Part shown: in pieces, positions 8,285 through 18,200 of the stretch
How the letters are laid out: each line of letters begins with the position of its first letter
Numbering within the stretch: the stretch's first letter is position 1
Origin: Bacteroidales bacterium
GTDB lineage: Bacteria > Bacteroidota > Bacteroidia > Bacteroidales > BM520
Reading direction: 5' to 3'
NCBI GenBank assembly: GCA_031276035.1
Contig: JAISNV010000001.1
Location: forward strand, 1 to 64,000
DNA: 64,000 nucleotides
The notes under the pieces: model-generated
Seen by the model: only the letters and a program-made list of their open reading frames with translations
The model's database searches: none
Told to the model about the DNA's origin: nothing
Position numbers and translations under genes: made by a program

Positions 8285-10039
8285 ATGGTAAAAATCTGGA
8301 ATCCTAAAGATGATGGTGACCCCAAAGTTGTTGGCGAATTAGCCAGTCAACTTAACATTGATTATACTTTAGCTAATTTATTAATCCAAAGAGGAATAAC
8401 TAATTTTGTAGAAGCAAAAAAATTCTTTCGTCCAGACTTAAAGAATCTGCATGATCCGTTTCTGATGAAAGACATGGATAAAGCTGTCGAAAGGTTAAAT
8501 CAAGCCATAAAATTACAAGAAAAAATACTTGTTTATGGTGATTATGATGTTGACGGAACTACGGCGGTATCTTTGGTATATTCTTTTTTCAAAATTTATA
8601 ATTCCAACATTGATTTTTATATCCCCGACAGATATACAGAAGGTTATGGTATTTCTACCGAAAGTATTGACTTTGCACACGAGAATGGTTTTACTTTAAT
8701 AATTGCTTTAGATTGTGGAATTAAGGCTTCCGATAAAATTGATTATGCAAAAAGTAAAGGTATAGATTTTATTATCGGTGACCATCATAGACCGGACAAT
8801 ACTATTCCTGAAGCATACGCTGTTTTAGACCCTAAACAACCAGAATGTCAATACCCTTACAAGGATTTATCCGGCTGCGGTGTTGCATATAAAATGATAC
8901 AAGCTTTTTCAAAAAAAAATAAAATTCCGATGGAAAAAGCTTATGATTTTTTGGATCTTGTTGTAATAAGCATCGCTTCCGATATTGTTCCTATTACAGG
9001 AGAAAACAGAATTTTCGCTTATTACGGATTACGGATTATCAACACAAAACCGCGCCCAGGTATTGAAGCGATACTTGCATGCGCTAAAGTTACAAGACGT
9101 CCGCGACAAATTTACACGCACAATAAAAGCATTTTCTCTAAGGAACTGACAATTAATGATCTTGTTTTCACAATTGGTCCTAGAATTAATGCGGCCGGGA
9201 GATTAGAAAACGGAAAAACTTCTGTTGAACTTCTTAACTCGGATAATCTGGAAGATGCCAAAATAATTGCCGAACGTATTAACGACATAAATAATGAGCG
9301 GAGAAATTTAGATAATATTGCCACTCAAGATGCAATTGAAGACTTGGAAAATGATCCTAAAACAATATACAAAAAAACTACAGTAGTTTATAATCCCGAT
9401 TGGTATAAAGGTGTTGTTGGGATTGTTGCTTCACGTTTAACTGAAAAATATTACCGCCCTACTATAGTTTTTACAAAATCAAACGGTTTAATAACCGGTT
9501 CGGCACGTTCGATAAAGAATTTCGATATTTATGATGCCATAAATGCTTGCAGTGACTTATTGGAACATTTCGGTGGGCATACTTATGCGGCTGGCTTATC
9601 TTTAAAAGAAGAAAACCTATCAATATTTATTGAAAGATTTGAGCAAATTGTAACCGAAACTATTGATGATCAAATGCTGATTCCGGTCATAGATTATGAT
9701 ACCGATTTGGATCTAAAAGATATTAATACAAAGTTTTACAAAACATTAAAATCATTTGCTCCTTTCGGACCGGGCAACCAATCACCTGTTTTTAGAACAA
9801 CAGGTGTTGTAGATACAGGATTGGCTAGGATTGTCGGAAAAAATCACATCAAACTTACCGTAACACAACTCAATAAAGGCGGCTACCCGATTTCGGCAAT
9901 TGCTTTTCAGCAAGGAGATTATTTTGATCAGATTACGGGTGGATTACCATTTAATATTGTTTATCACATTGAGGAAAATGAATGGAATAATACAATCTCT
10001 CTTCAATTAAACATTAAAGATATAAAGATCATCGAGTAA
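8285..10039 (+). CDS. recJ: Single-stranded-DNA-specific exonuclease RecJ
   Basis: 584 residues, normal for RecJ. The DHH domain carries the Mn2+-binding YGDYDVDG (Asp86, Asp88, Asp90) and GDHHRP (Asp166, His167, His168). The DHHA1 domain shows GVVGIVASRL and the GGH motif in FGGHTYAAGLSL, followed by an OB domain (FAPFGPGNQSPVF). It degrades 5' single-stranded ends in recombination and repair. It is transcribed away from purH, across a 200-bp AT-rich gap without other features. Its last 33 bp overlap the end of a tiny lipoprotein gene on the opposite strand. Confidence 0.96.
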   Translation: MVKIWNPKDDGDPKVVGELASQLNIDYTLANLLIQRGITNFVEAKKFFRPDLKNLHDPFLMKDMDKAVERLNQAIKLQEKILVYGDYDVDGTTAVSLVYSFFKIYNSNIDFYIPDRYTEGYGISTESIDFAHENGFTLIIALDCGIKASDKIDYAKSKGIDFIIGDHHRPDNTIPEAYAVLDPKQPECQYPYKDLSGCGVAYKMIQAFSKKNKIPMEKAYDFLDLVVISIASDIVPITGENRIFAYYGLRIINTKPRPGIEAILACAKVTRRPRQIYTHNKSIFSKELTINDLVFTIGPRINAAGRLENGKTSVELLNSDNLEDAKIIAERINDINNERRNLDNIATQDAIEDLENDPKTIYKKTTVVYNPDWYKGVVGIVASRLTEKYYRPTIVFTKSNGLITGSARSIKNFDIYDAINACSDLLEHFGGHTYAAGLSLKEENLSIFIERFEQIVTETIDDQMLIPVIDYDTDLDLKDINTKFYKTLKSFAPFGPGNQSPVFRTTGVVDTGLARIVGKNHIKLTVTQLNKGGYPISAIAFQQGDYFDQITGGLPFNIVYHIEENEWNNTISLQLNIKDIKIIE

Positions 10040-10177
10040 TTCATCGTTATTTTGAGAAAAACGGGGACAATCACATTTCTTTTTTACTTTACTCTTTCCG
10101 GGATATTTCTGGCTAGAAGCGCATGAAGAAAGAGTAAACGAGCAAATCAACACACATAAAAACAATATTTTTCTCAT
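10007..10177 (-). CDS. Small lipoprotein, 56 aa
   Basis: ATG at 10175-10177 (minus strand) to TAA at 10007-10009. The product starts MRKILFLCVLICSFTLSSCA: a basic n-region, a hydrophobic core and a lipobox LSSC with the acylated Cys at residue 19. The mature 38 residues are Lys-rich and contain CDCPRF, a Cys-x-Cys-Pro pattern that I recall from other very small Bacteroidota lipoproteins. It is convergent with recJ and overlaps its last 33 bp. The signal sequence makes coding likely; the function is unknown. Confidence 0.6.
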   Translation of the reverse strand: MRKILFLCVLICSFTLSSCASSQKYPGKSKVKKKCDCPRFSQNNDELLDDLYIFNV

Positions 10178-10265
10178 ATAAACCAATTTAAGATACGAAG
10201 ATTAAAAATATAACGTTCTAGTAAGAAAAAATTATATATTTTAGCAAAAATTTATTATTGATAAA

Positions 10266-10808
10266 ATGAATTGGTTAGACATAGTAATTTTAATCCCTTG
10301 TATTTGGTTTTTTTACACGGGTTTTAAAAATGGTTTTGTAAAAAGCATCTCTCAGTTAATAGCTTTAATATTAGGCATCTGGATTTCGATAAAATTCTCA
10401 GACGCCGTCTTAACATTTTGTTTTGAGAAATTTCCTAAACTACATGAACATACTGCCGGTTTATCTCCGCAGATGATAAAAATTATTGCATTTGTAGTGA
10501 TTTTTATTTTAGTAATAATCCTTATTAACTTAATTGGGAATTTAATAGATAAACTGGTTAATATGGTTTCGTTATCAACTATAAATAAATTTATCGGCGG
10601 AGCTTTTGGTGTTTTTAAAGGATTATTAATCACAGGAGTAATTATTTATATATTAAATATGTTTAATATTATTAATCCAATTATAAAAGAAGAAGTTAGA
10701 GAGAACTCTTTATTATACACTTATATAGAGAAAGTTATTCCCACATTTAGTGATTTCATGACAAAAAAAAGAGTATCGCCTGATAAAGACGATACTCTTC
10801 AGATATAA
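10266..10808 (+). CDS. cvpA: CvpA family membrane protein
   Basis: 180 residues, with about four membrane segments starting WLDIVILIPCIWFFYTGFKNGF, the typical CvpA opening (D-x-hydrophobic..GxxxG). The next motifs are a second helix with ISQLIALILGIWI and a third ending in LINLIGNLIDKLV. CvpA proteins are inner-membrane proteins needed for colicin V export in E. coli and linked to envelope stress elsewhere; the exact role is unknown. The last codons contain, on the opposite strand, the terminator of the neighbouring protease gene. Confidence 0.85.
   Translation: MNWLDIVILIPCIWFFYTGFKNGFVKSISQLIALILGIWISIKFSDAVLTFCFEKFPKLHEHTAGLSPQMIKIIAFVVIFILVIILINLIGNLIDKLVNMVSLSTINKFIGGAFGVFKGLLITGVIIYILNMFNIINPIIKEEVRENSLLYTYIEKVIPTFSDFMTKKRVSPDKDDTLQI
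10763..10799 (-). terminator. Intrinsic terminator of the C25 protease gene, inside cvpA
   Basis: A perfect 10-bp inverted repeat (10769-10778 with 10790-10799). Read on the minus strand it is followed by eight T (10763-10770). It lies 21 bp beyond the stop of the 1460-residue protease and within the coding end of cvpA, so it serves the minus-strand gene and also sits as a hairpin in the cvpA message. Confidence 0.75.
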
Positions 10809-10819
10809 TAGGATTTGTT

Positions 10820-13800
10820 TTACTTTGTAATTATAACTTTTGATTTTATTGAAGAATTATCTTTTCCAATAATGTCAACTGTATAAACACCGGTTTTAAA
10901 TTGTGATACATTGATGCTCGCATTATTTCCGCTAACATCAACTCTTAAAACCAATTGACCAACGCTATTATATAATAAAATTCTCGACATTTCATCAGTC
11001 TCAATATTTATAATATTATCAGCAGGATTAGGGTATATCTTAACATCATTATTTAACGTTTTGATACCAGAATAAGATATTTCAAAAGTATTTTCTACTG
11101 AAACTTCACAATCCAAATCGTAGTTCGCAGATAGACTATATATTATAATATTTCCTTCAGGATTATCATCAGTATAAGTTGTAGTAGTAATATTTTCAGT
11201 CAGTAGAACATCATTTCTAAATAAGTTATAGCTTATAGGATCCGCAAATTCAGGTTTGATCCAACTAAGGACAACACTTTGATTTACAACTACAGCATTA
11301 AAATCAACAGGAATATGACAAACAATCACTGCAATATCATAACAAGCCATTTCAGACAAAAGATCTTCATCGCACACTGCTTCAACACAATAATGATAAT
11401 TATCATTAGGAAGATTAGAATCATAATAACTTGTTCCAATTACATTATCAATAAATTGGTCATTTTTATAGATGTTATAACTTAGGGGAGTAAAATTGTT
11501 CGGGGCAATCCAATTTAAACTAATATTATTATCAACTAACATAACAGATAAACCTGTTGGAGTTCCGCATGCAATATTAATATTAACATTTTCGCTGCAT
11601 ACACTTTCGGAAGTACAACTATTATCAAATATTGCTTCTATACAATAAATATAATCTCCATTTATCAGATCAATATCATCATAATTAGTATTTGAAACAG
11701 TTGTAATTAATACTGTATTTCTATAAACCTTATATTCAACAACATTTATCGTAGTCGTATTAGGCTCATTCCAAGTAAGATAAACATTATTACCTGTGTT
11801 ATTGGCAACTAGGTTAGTAATTGGAGCACATGGTTCTTCCACAAGTATTTCTACTGATCTCTCATCTGAAGTAGATCCTTGATCACATACCACAATAACT
11901 GAATATGTACATTGTCCGTAAACAGGAGTCATATCAATATAAGTTGGAATTGTTACAGTTCCAAGCTGGGTGCCGTTTCTTTTGACAATATAACTACTTG
12001 CATCTGCAGTCCAAGTTAAAGTAACAACATTATTATTTAAGCTTGCCATAAGATTTTCAACAGGATCGCATATTTCCGGTAAACTAAAACCACAATCACA
12101 GACAAAAGTAGTTACAACACCGGCGGAAGGGGTGCCTGAACTTTGATAAATAACATCACCGCTTTCTTTATAAGAAATTACAAATGAGCATTCACTATTC
12201 CATGCTCCACTTACAAAAGAAACAGTGACAGTTGTGCCAACATTAATTTCTTTCTCGAAAGAAGCAACACTACCATTTTGAATTGTATAATTAACAGTTG
12301 GTGTACCGTCATCAAATGAAACGTTCAGTGAAGCACCATTCCAGCCATCACCATAGGAATCACTTAAATCAAACTTTACAATACAACTATTAGAAATGAA
12401 GAAGTCGGCCTCAGCTGTAATAAGACCATTGTCACCTGAAGCAGTAATTTCAAAATTTATAACTTCTCCTGCAGGAATATCGTTACTAATAGTTACTGAA
12501 TAAGTAGACAAACCCATACCGTTTGGTTCGATCAATCCATAGTTTTGCTCGCTGGTATTAATAACAACATACTGATTATTAGATGTCAGCACACCAACTA
12601 CATTATTAACCGGAGCTCCGCCCTTATTTTCAAAAACTATATTCAAGTTTAATGTTTCTCCCGCCTGATATGAGCCTTGCCATGAGAAATTTTTATATTC
12701 CAAAATTGGTCTATAAGCTCTAACAGACATTGTGCTTTCCCATACATCATTTCCGTCTGTACTTGAAACATCAAATGAAATAGTTTGATTATTAGGAGTA
12801 TCTTGTGATACCGATATAGTAAATGCATCATCAACAGAAGCGGTAGCATCAGCATTAATTGTTCCGAAGTTTGCATTATTCTTAGTAATAGTAACATATT
12901 CACTACTTGAAGAAATAGTCATAACAACATTTGTAGCTGTTTCAACTCCAACATTCTTAGCAATCATATCTATATCAGCCGTTTCATTATATTGTAATAT
13001 TCCATCTCCATTAGCGTCATTAACTGTCCAGCTGTTTGCAATAATATAAGGGCCTTCAGCAGGAACAACAGTTACAACAGCTTCATACCTCAAATAATTT
13101 TGTTTTGTACAAACAACAGATATTTCAGTTGTAGGAATTAACGTTCCGGGAATAATCATTGTTTGTTGACTTCCTGTAGCAGTAGCAACAGCAAGAATTT
13201 CTCCGTTTGCAGTAAGAGCAATTGTTGCTCCTTCAGTGGCAGTTATAAGGAAATTGGTATTTCCCGCCAAAGTAACATCATTATGTGTAACAGCCAATGT
13301 TTGCGGCACTTCAGTAAATAATCTTAAAAACACATCGGAGTGGGCGGTAAACATTTGATAAGTAATTTGTTTATCACCGGTATTATAAGGCCAACTACTT
13401 TGATATAAAAAATATTTTCCAGCAACATTTCCGAATGCAGGCATCCAATTACCTGAATTTTCAGCGTATGGGCCAAAAGTCGGTAGAAATTCAGGATCAT
13501 ATAAATCGTACATTCCCCATGCATACGCATCATTTACAAATGAATAAGAAACTTCTGTAGGGCCCAAAAACCCAACAGCACCAGCATTTTGTCCATTATA
13601 AGTATATCTATGGAAAACTTCTCCAAAGCATGGTGTATTATTATTAAATTTACCCGTTAAACAATTGATAGTAAAAAGATAGGTCATCTTTCCAACATTG
13701 GTAAGTTGACTAATGTTGGATGATGTGAAATCAGGTTCACCCCAACCATCTTCAAACCCATGATCTCTATGTTGCAAAGCAAAAGCACCATTATTAACAG

Positions 13801-15202
13801 CAGTAACGACTTGTCCAGCAGTACCACCTGTCCAACCACCCAATTCTGATGGGCTAGCAGGAATATAACCTGTACCACTCGGTCCAAAATAATTTGTAAC
13901 CATAGAAGTATTTTGATTAGAAGACCAAGAACTACCAGGAGTACCGGAATAAATAGCATTTATCCTCACGGGAGTTTTGCCTTGATTACGCCAATATCCG
14001 CCAACAGCTTCAGAACATATTTGAAACCAACGTTCTGTTTGCCAACCGAGAGCAGTAATAGGATTTTGATAATAGCTTGCATCCATACACGGCTGAGTTT
14101 CATATTCTAAAAACTTACTTACCAATACATTTAATTGGGCAGTTGTTTCTGCTGCCATTCTACCGAAAACCATTTCAGGTAATAAATCACCTGTAACATC
14201 CGCATATTGATTATCTGTTATACAACTACCGTTATATGAATGAGGTATTGTTTCCGCGGGAATACCAAGAGACATATTTGTGTTATGATCTCCCATAAGC
14301 AATACCGCTACAGGTGGGATATCCCATGTATTGTATGCGTTATGAAAAAATGTTTTCATTTGAGCTGTTGTTGTAACTCCCATTTCCGACAAACTCATTA
14401 TTTTAGTATAAATGCCTTGTCTTGTTCTAAATTCCTTAATCTGTTCCGCATAAGGTCTAAAATCTTCATTATTCGGAATTACAATTAAATATTCACAGCC
14501 TTCGCCGTCTTTAGCACTTTTACCAGTATATTCTATTTCAGGAAGCGCTTCGTAATTCAAAAATGCATTTCTAAGAATAGGGTCAAACCAAGGAGAGCGA
14601 TACTTATTATCACTATATGATTTTGATCCTCCGATATAATTAATATCTAGTTCGATATCTTTGATAACAATTAATTCTTTAGTAACAGGGTTATATTGAA
14701 ACGGTGTTATACCTATTACAACCGCATCAACACCTCTTAATGATGTTACTTCTGAAATCTCTACAGGATTACTCGGGTAGAATTCTTTTGTTGAATAAAC
14801 TTTACCGTTTTTAACATAATCAGTAACTGGTTCTTCTGGAATAGCTTGGATTCTTAATGCCGGTGCTATATTGATATTTTCTAATGTTTCGGTTACCATA
14901 CTCTTAATGGAAACTTTGACTTCTGCACCTTCGGGTATTGCTACAAATCTGCTTATTCGAGGAAGATTCGGCATTCCCTCATCATTTGGAATAAATATTC
15001 CGGATAGTCCTATCTCATGCATTTCTTCTCCTTTATACGTGAGGTTTTCAATCCTATAACTATCGACAGACAAACTGATAGTAGCAGCATTTCCATCCTG
15101 ATTATCAGAATATGTTATTTGCTGGGAATAAGATGTAAAACTAACTAATGTTAACACAAAAATTAGTGTTAACATTAGTGGGTAAATTAAATTTCTTTTC
15201 AT
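10820..15202 (-). CDS. C25 (gingipain-type) cysteine protease with T9SS tail, 1460 aa
   Basis: A signal peptide (ends in SYSQQ) is followed by a gingipain-type propeptide (to about residue 230) and the C25 catalytic domain (about 235-630). The likely catalytic dyad is His481 in QHRDHG and Cys514 in TINCLTG, 33 residues apart as in gingipains. Then come Ig-like/CARDB-like domains (about 640-935), a module with DSYGDGWNG (about 940-1035), four fibronectin III repeats (about 1040-1380) and a T9SS sorting domain (VKIYPNPADNIINIE to KVIITK). It is probably a secreted or surface endopeptidase activated by removal of the propeptide. Substrate specificity cannot be read from the sequence. It sits 11 bp after its paralogue. 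Confidence 0.9.
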   Translation of the reverse strand: MKRNLIYPLMLTLIFVLTLVSFTSYSQQITYSDNQDGNAATISLSVDSYRIENLTYKGEEMHEIGLSGIFIPNDEGMPNLPRISRFVAIPEGAEVKVSIKSMVTETLENINIAPALRIQAIPEEPVTDYVKNGKVYSTKEFYPSNPVEISEVTSLRGVDAVVIGITPFQYNPVTKELIVIKDIELDINYIGGSKSYSDNKYRSPWFDPILRNAFLNYEALPEIEYTGKSAKDGEGCEYLIVIPNNEDFRPYAEQIKEFRTRQGIYTKIMSLSEMGVTTTAQMKTFFHNAYNTWDIPPVAVLLMGDHNTNMSLGIPAETIPHSYNGSCITDNQYADVTGDLLPEMVFGRMAAETTAQLNVLVSKFLEYETQPCMDASYYQNPITALGWQTERWFQICSEAVGGYWRNQGKTPVRINAIYSGTPGSSWSSNQNTSMVTNYFGPSGTGYIPASPSELGGWTGGTAGQVVTAVNNGAFALQHRDHGFEDGWGEPDFTSSNISQLTNVGKMTYLFTINCLTGKFNNNTPCFGEVFHRYTYNGQNAGAVGFLGPTEVSYSFVNDAYAWGMYDLYDPEFLPTFGPYAENSGNWMPAFGNVAGKYFLYQSSWPYNTGDKQITYQMFTAHSDVFLRLFTEVPQTLAVTHNDVTLAGNTNFLITATEGATIALTANGEILAVATATGSQQTMIIPGTLIPTTEISVVCTKQNYLRYEAVVTVVPAEGPYIIANSWTVNDANGDGILQYNETADIDMIAKNVGVETATNVVMTISSSSEYVTITKNNANFGTINADATASVDDAFTISVSQDTPNNQTISFDVSSTDGNDVWESTMSVRAYRPILEYKNFSWQGSYQAGETLNLNIVFENKGGAPVNNVVGVLTSNNQYVVINTSEQNYGLIEPNGMGLSTYSVTISNDIPAGEVINFEITASGDNGLITAEADFFISNSCIVKFDLSDSYGDGWNGASLNVSFDDGTPTVNYTIQNGSVASFEKEINVGTTVTVSFVSGAWNSECSFVISYKESGDVIYQSSGTPSAGVVTTFVCDCGFSLPEICDPVENLMASLNNNVVTLTWTADASSYIVKRNGTQLGTVTIPTYIDMTPVYGQCTYSVIVVCDQGSTSDERSVEILVEEPCAPITNLVANNTGNNVYLTWNEPNTTTINVVEYKVYRNTVLITTVSNTNYDDIDLINGDYIYCIEAIFDNSCTSESVCSENVNINIACGTPTGLSVMLVDNNISLNWIAPNNFTPLSYNIYKNDQFIDNVIGTSYYDSNLPNDNYHYCVEAVCDEDLLSEMACYDIAVIVCHIPVDFNAVVVNQSVVLSWIKPEFADPISYNLFRNDVLLTENITTTTYTDDNPEGNIIIYSLSANYDLDCEVSVENTFEISYSGIKTLNNDVKIYPNPADNIINIETDEMSRILLYNSVGQLVLRVDVSGNNASINVSQFKTGVYTVDIIGKDNSSIKSKVIITK
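15144..15179 (-). repeat. Inverted repeat within the start of the protease message
   Basis: A perfect 14-bp inverted repeat with an 8-base loop, 15144-15157 with 15166-15179. It covers codons of about 8-20 (the signal peptide) of the 1460-residue protease. It could form a stem near the 5' end of the mRNA, or be a by-product of Leu/Thr/Val codons. Confidence 0.5.
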
Positions 15203-15213
15203 AGGTTATTATA

Positions 15214-18200
15214 TTAATTATTGTTTATTATTATTTTTATATTATTTGATGTATTATCAAGAAAATTTACTTTCAAGAAATATATTCCTGAATTATAATT
15301 ATTTATATCCAAATAGATAAAATCACCATTAACAATTGCTTTATTAATAATTTGACCTATTGAATTGAATAAGGTAACATAAGCAATATCTTTACCCTCA
15401 ATGTTTATATAATTTGTTGCAGGATTAGGATATACCATAAGATTATTTTCTATATTATTGATACCGGCAATATTATATTTTTCTTCTGCTCCTTCCGACT
15501 CATCACAATTTTCATAAACTGCGGTAATCTTAAATGTATGTTCTCCTATTTCAACATCATAATAGGAATAAGATGTTTCGGTAACTTCAGCAGCAATTAA
15601 TACATCATTTTTATAAATATTAAAATATTTAGTATCTATAGCACCACTCCATTCGAGAATTATATTATTATCAATATAATCAACAGATAAATCACTTGGG
15701 GTAGGACATGTAATTACTTGCAAGCAAACCGGATCTCCCGTACATTCATTAAAAACAGATACGACACAATAATTCAAAGTATTTAAATATGGAATATTTG
15801 TATGCTCATATTCACTAGAGATGCTTCTTTCAAGCAGATTATTATTGAAATAAACATCATACCCCAACAAATCACTTGAAGGTTGAGGAAGTGTCCAAGT
15901 TAAATTAACTGTATTTTCTTGATAATCGGCATTAAAATCAATTACATCCATACAAGGGTTCAGTTCCAATGTAATGCCAACATCATCAATAACAACACCA
16001 TAAGCACCTTTTGCTTCGCCTTCAAAAGCAAAGTAATAATTAGAAGTATATTTAGTATCAGGTAATTCAATGGTTACTTTCGTCCAATCTGAAATACTTT
16101 CAGTAAATTCTTGAAGTAAGATCCACTCTCCGGCTTTAGATGTTTTATAATAAACTCTTAATATATCTTGATCTTCATTCTTTGCTGTTTGTGCATGCCA
16201 AAAACTCAGAGTAGCAATATAATTTGACGGTACATTTATACTTGGTGATATTAATTTTGTTAAACCGTATCCGGCAAGAATCATATTAATACTACCGCTA
16301 TGCGCAGAATAGGGTTTATGTGTTATTCCTCCATTATATGTATACCAATCGTAATTATTATCATCAAACTCTTGAGTCCAACATTCCGGAATAGAAGTAG
16401 TTGTTTCAAAATCCTCAAGCCAAGGGAAACTATTTATTGATATATTACAAGCATCTAATAAGGTCTCTATTTCAGCAACTTTACTTATTTCATTATCAGC
16501 GGCGAGATTTACAGTAATTGGGATATATTCTCCATAATTTGCATTATTATTAACTGTCATATTAAAACTACCTGAAGAGGTTTCTCCCGAATCAAAATTA
16601 TTAAAACTAATAGGATTACCAGTATTAAGTGTAGCAATATCACTATTTATGATTATATTTACTTTGGGGTTAAATACACCAGAACCACCTTCATTAATAA
16701 ATATAGGCGTAATAGTAACAGTTGCACCGGGGATAATATCACCGACTACATCATAATCAAAAAGTTGTATAACCGGAGCATAAGCCGTAAATGTTGTTTG
16801 TACCGACCAACTATTACTATTATTTGTCATAGTAAATCGTACATCAAAAACATAGTTATCAGGAATATTATTAGCGATATTTATTGAAAAAGCATTGTCA
16901 ATTGTTTTTTCTTCATTAACTTGAACAGTACCAAAATCTGCCACAGACTTTTCAATCGTTACAAAATCATCATTAATTATTAACTCTACCGTTAACTCAT
17001 TAGTAGCATCTGCACCAATATTTTTTACAGTAAATCCTATATCAGCAGTTTCTGCATAATCTAATTTTCCATTATTATTTTCATCATAAATATTCCAACC
17101 ATTACTAATGATATACGGACCGGTAGCCGGAATAATTAATACAGTATTAACATATCGAAGTCTATTCTGTTTTGTTGCAACCACTGTTATCTCTGTTTGA
17201 GGGTCGTATATCGGCAATTGAATTTCTTGTTCAGAGCCTGTTCCTTCAAATACAGATATTATTTCATCGCCTACTGTCAGAGCTACGAGCGCACCTTCTT
17301 CGCAAGTAACAAACAATGGTGTACCCATCATAACTTCATTTAAGTGGGATATTTCAATTTCACGCGGGACCTCTGTAAACAAACGCAAAAAGGCATCACC
17401 ATGTGCAGTAAACATTTGATATGTAATATTTTTATTGTTAGTATTATACGGCCAACTGCTTTGATATAGGAAATATTTTCCGGCAACATTTCCAAAAGCA
17501 GGCAGCCAATTTCCGGAATTTTCTGCATAAGGTCCGAAAGTAGGCATAAAATCAGGATCAAATAAATCATATACACCCCAAATATATACATCATTAACAA
17601 ATGAGTATGAGGTTTCAGTAGGTCCTAATAATCCGACAGCACCTCTATTTTGATTTCCGGTAGCCAATCTATGATATACTTCAATAAAGCATGGCGAGGT
17701 ATGGTTAAATTTGCCTGTTAAACAATTTATTGTAAAAATATATGTAAGTTTGCCTTGATTATTAATTTGTGGTGCATGAGAAGTTGTAAAATTTGGCTCA
17801 CCCCATCCTGGTTCATAACCATGGTCACGGTGTTGTAACATAAAAGCACCATTATTAATTGCAGAAATTACATCAGCTGCAGTTCCGCCGGACCAGTTTC
17901 CCAAATCGGTAGGAGATGCAGGTAGATATCCTAATCCATTCTGCCCAAAATAATTAACAACAGTATTAGTATTTTGAGCTGTTGACCAAACATTTCCGGG
18001 TATTCCGTCATAAATTTCATTGATTCTAACAGGATCTTTACCGTTTTGTCTAAGATATCCGCCTACAACTTCAGAGCATATTTGAAACCATCTTTCCGTT
18101 TGCCAACCTAAAGCAGTAATCGGTTTGTTATAATATGCTTCATCCATGCACGGATTGGTATATTCGTACTCCAAAGTTTTACTGACCATTGTTTGCAAAT

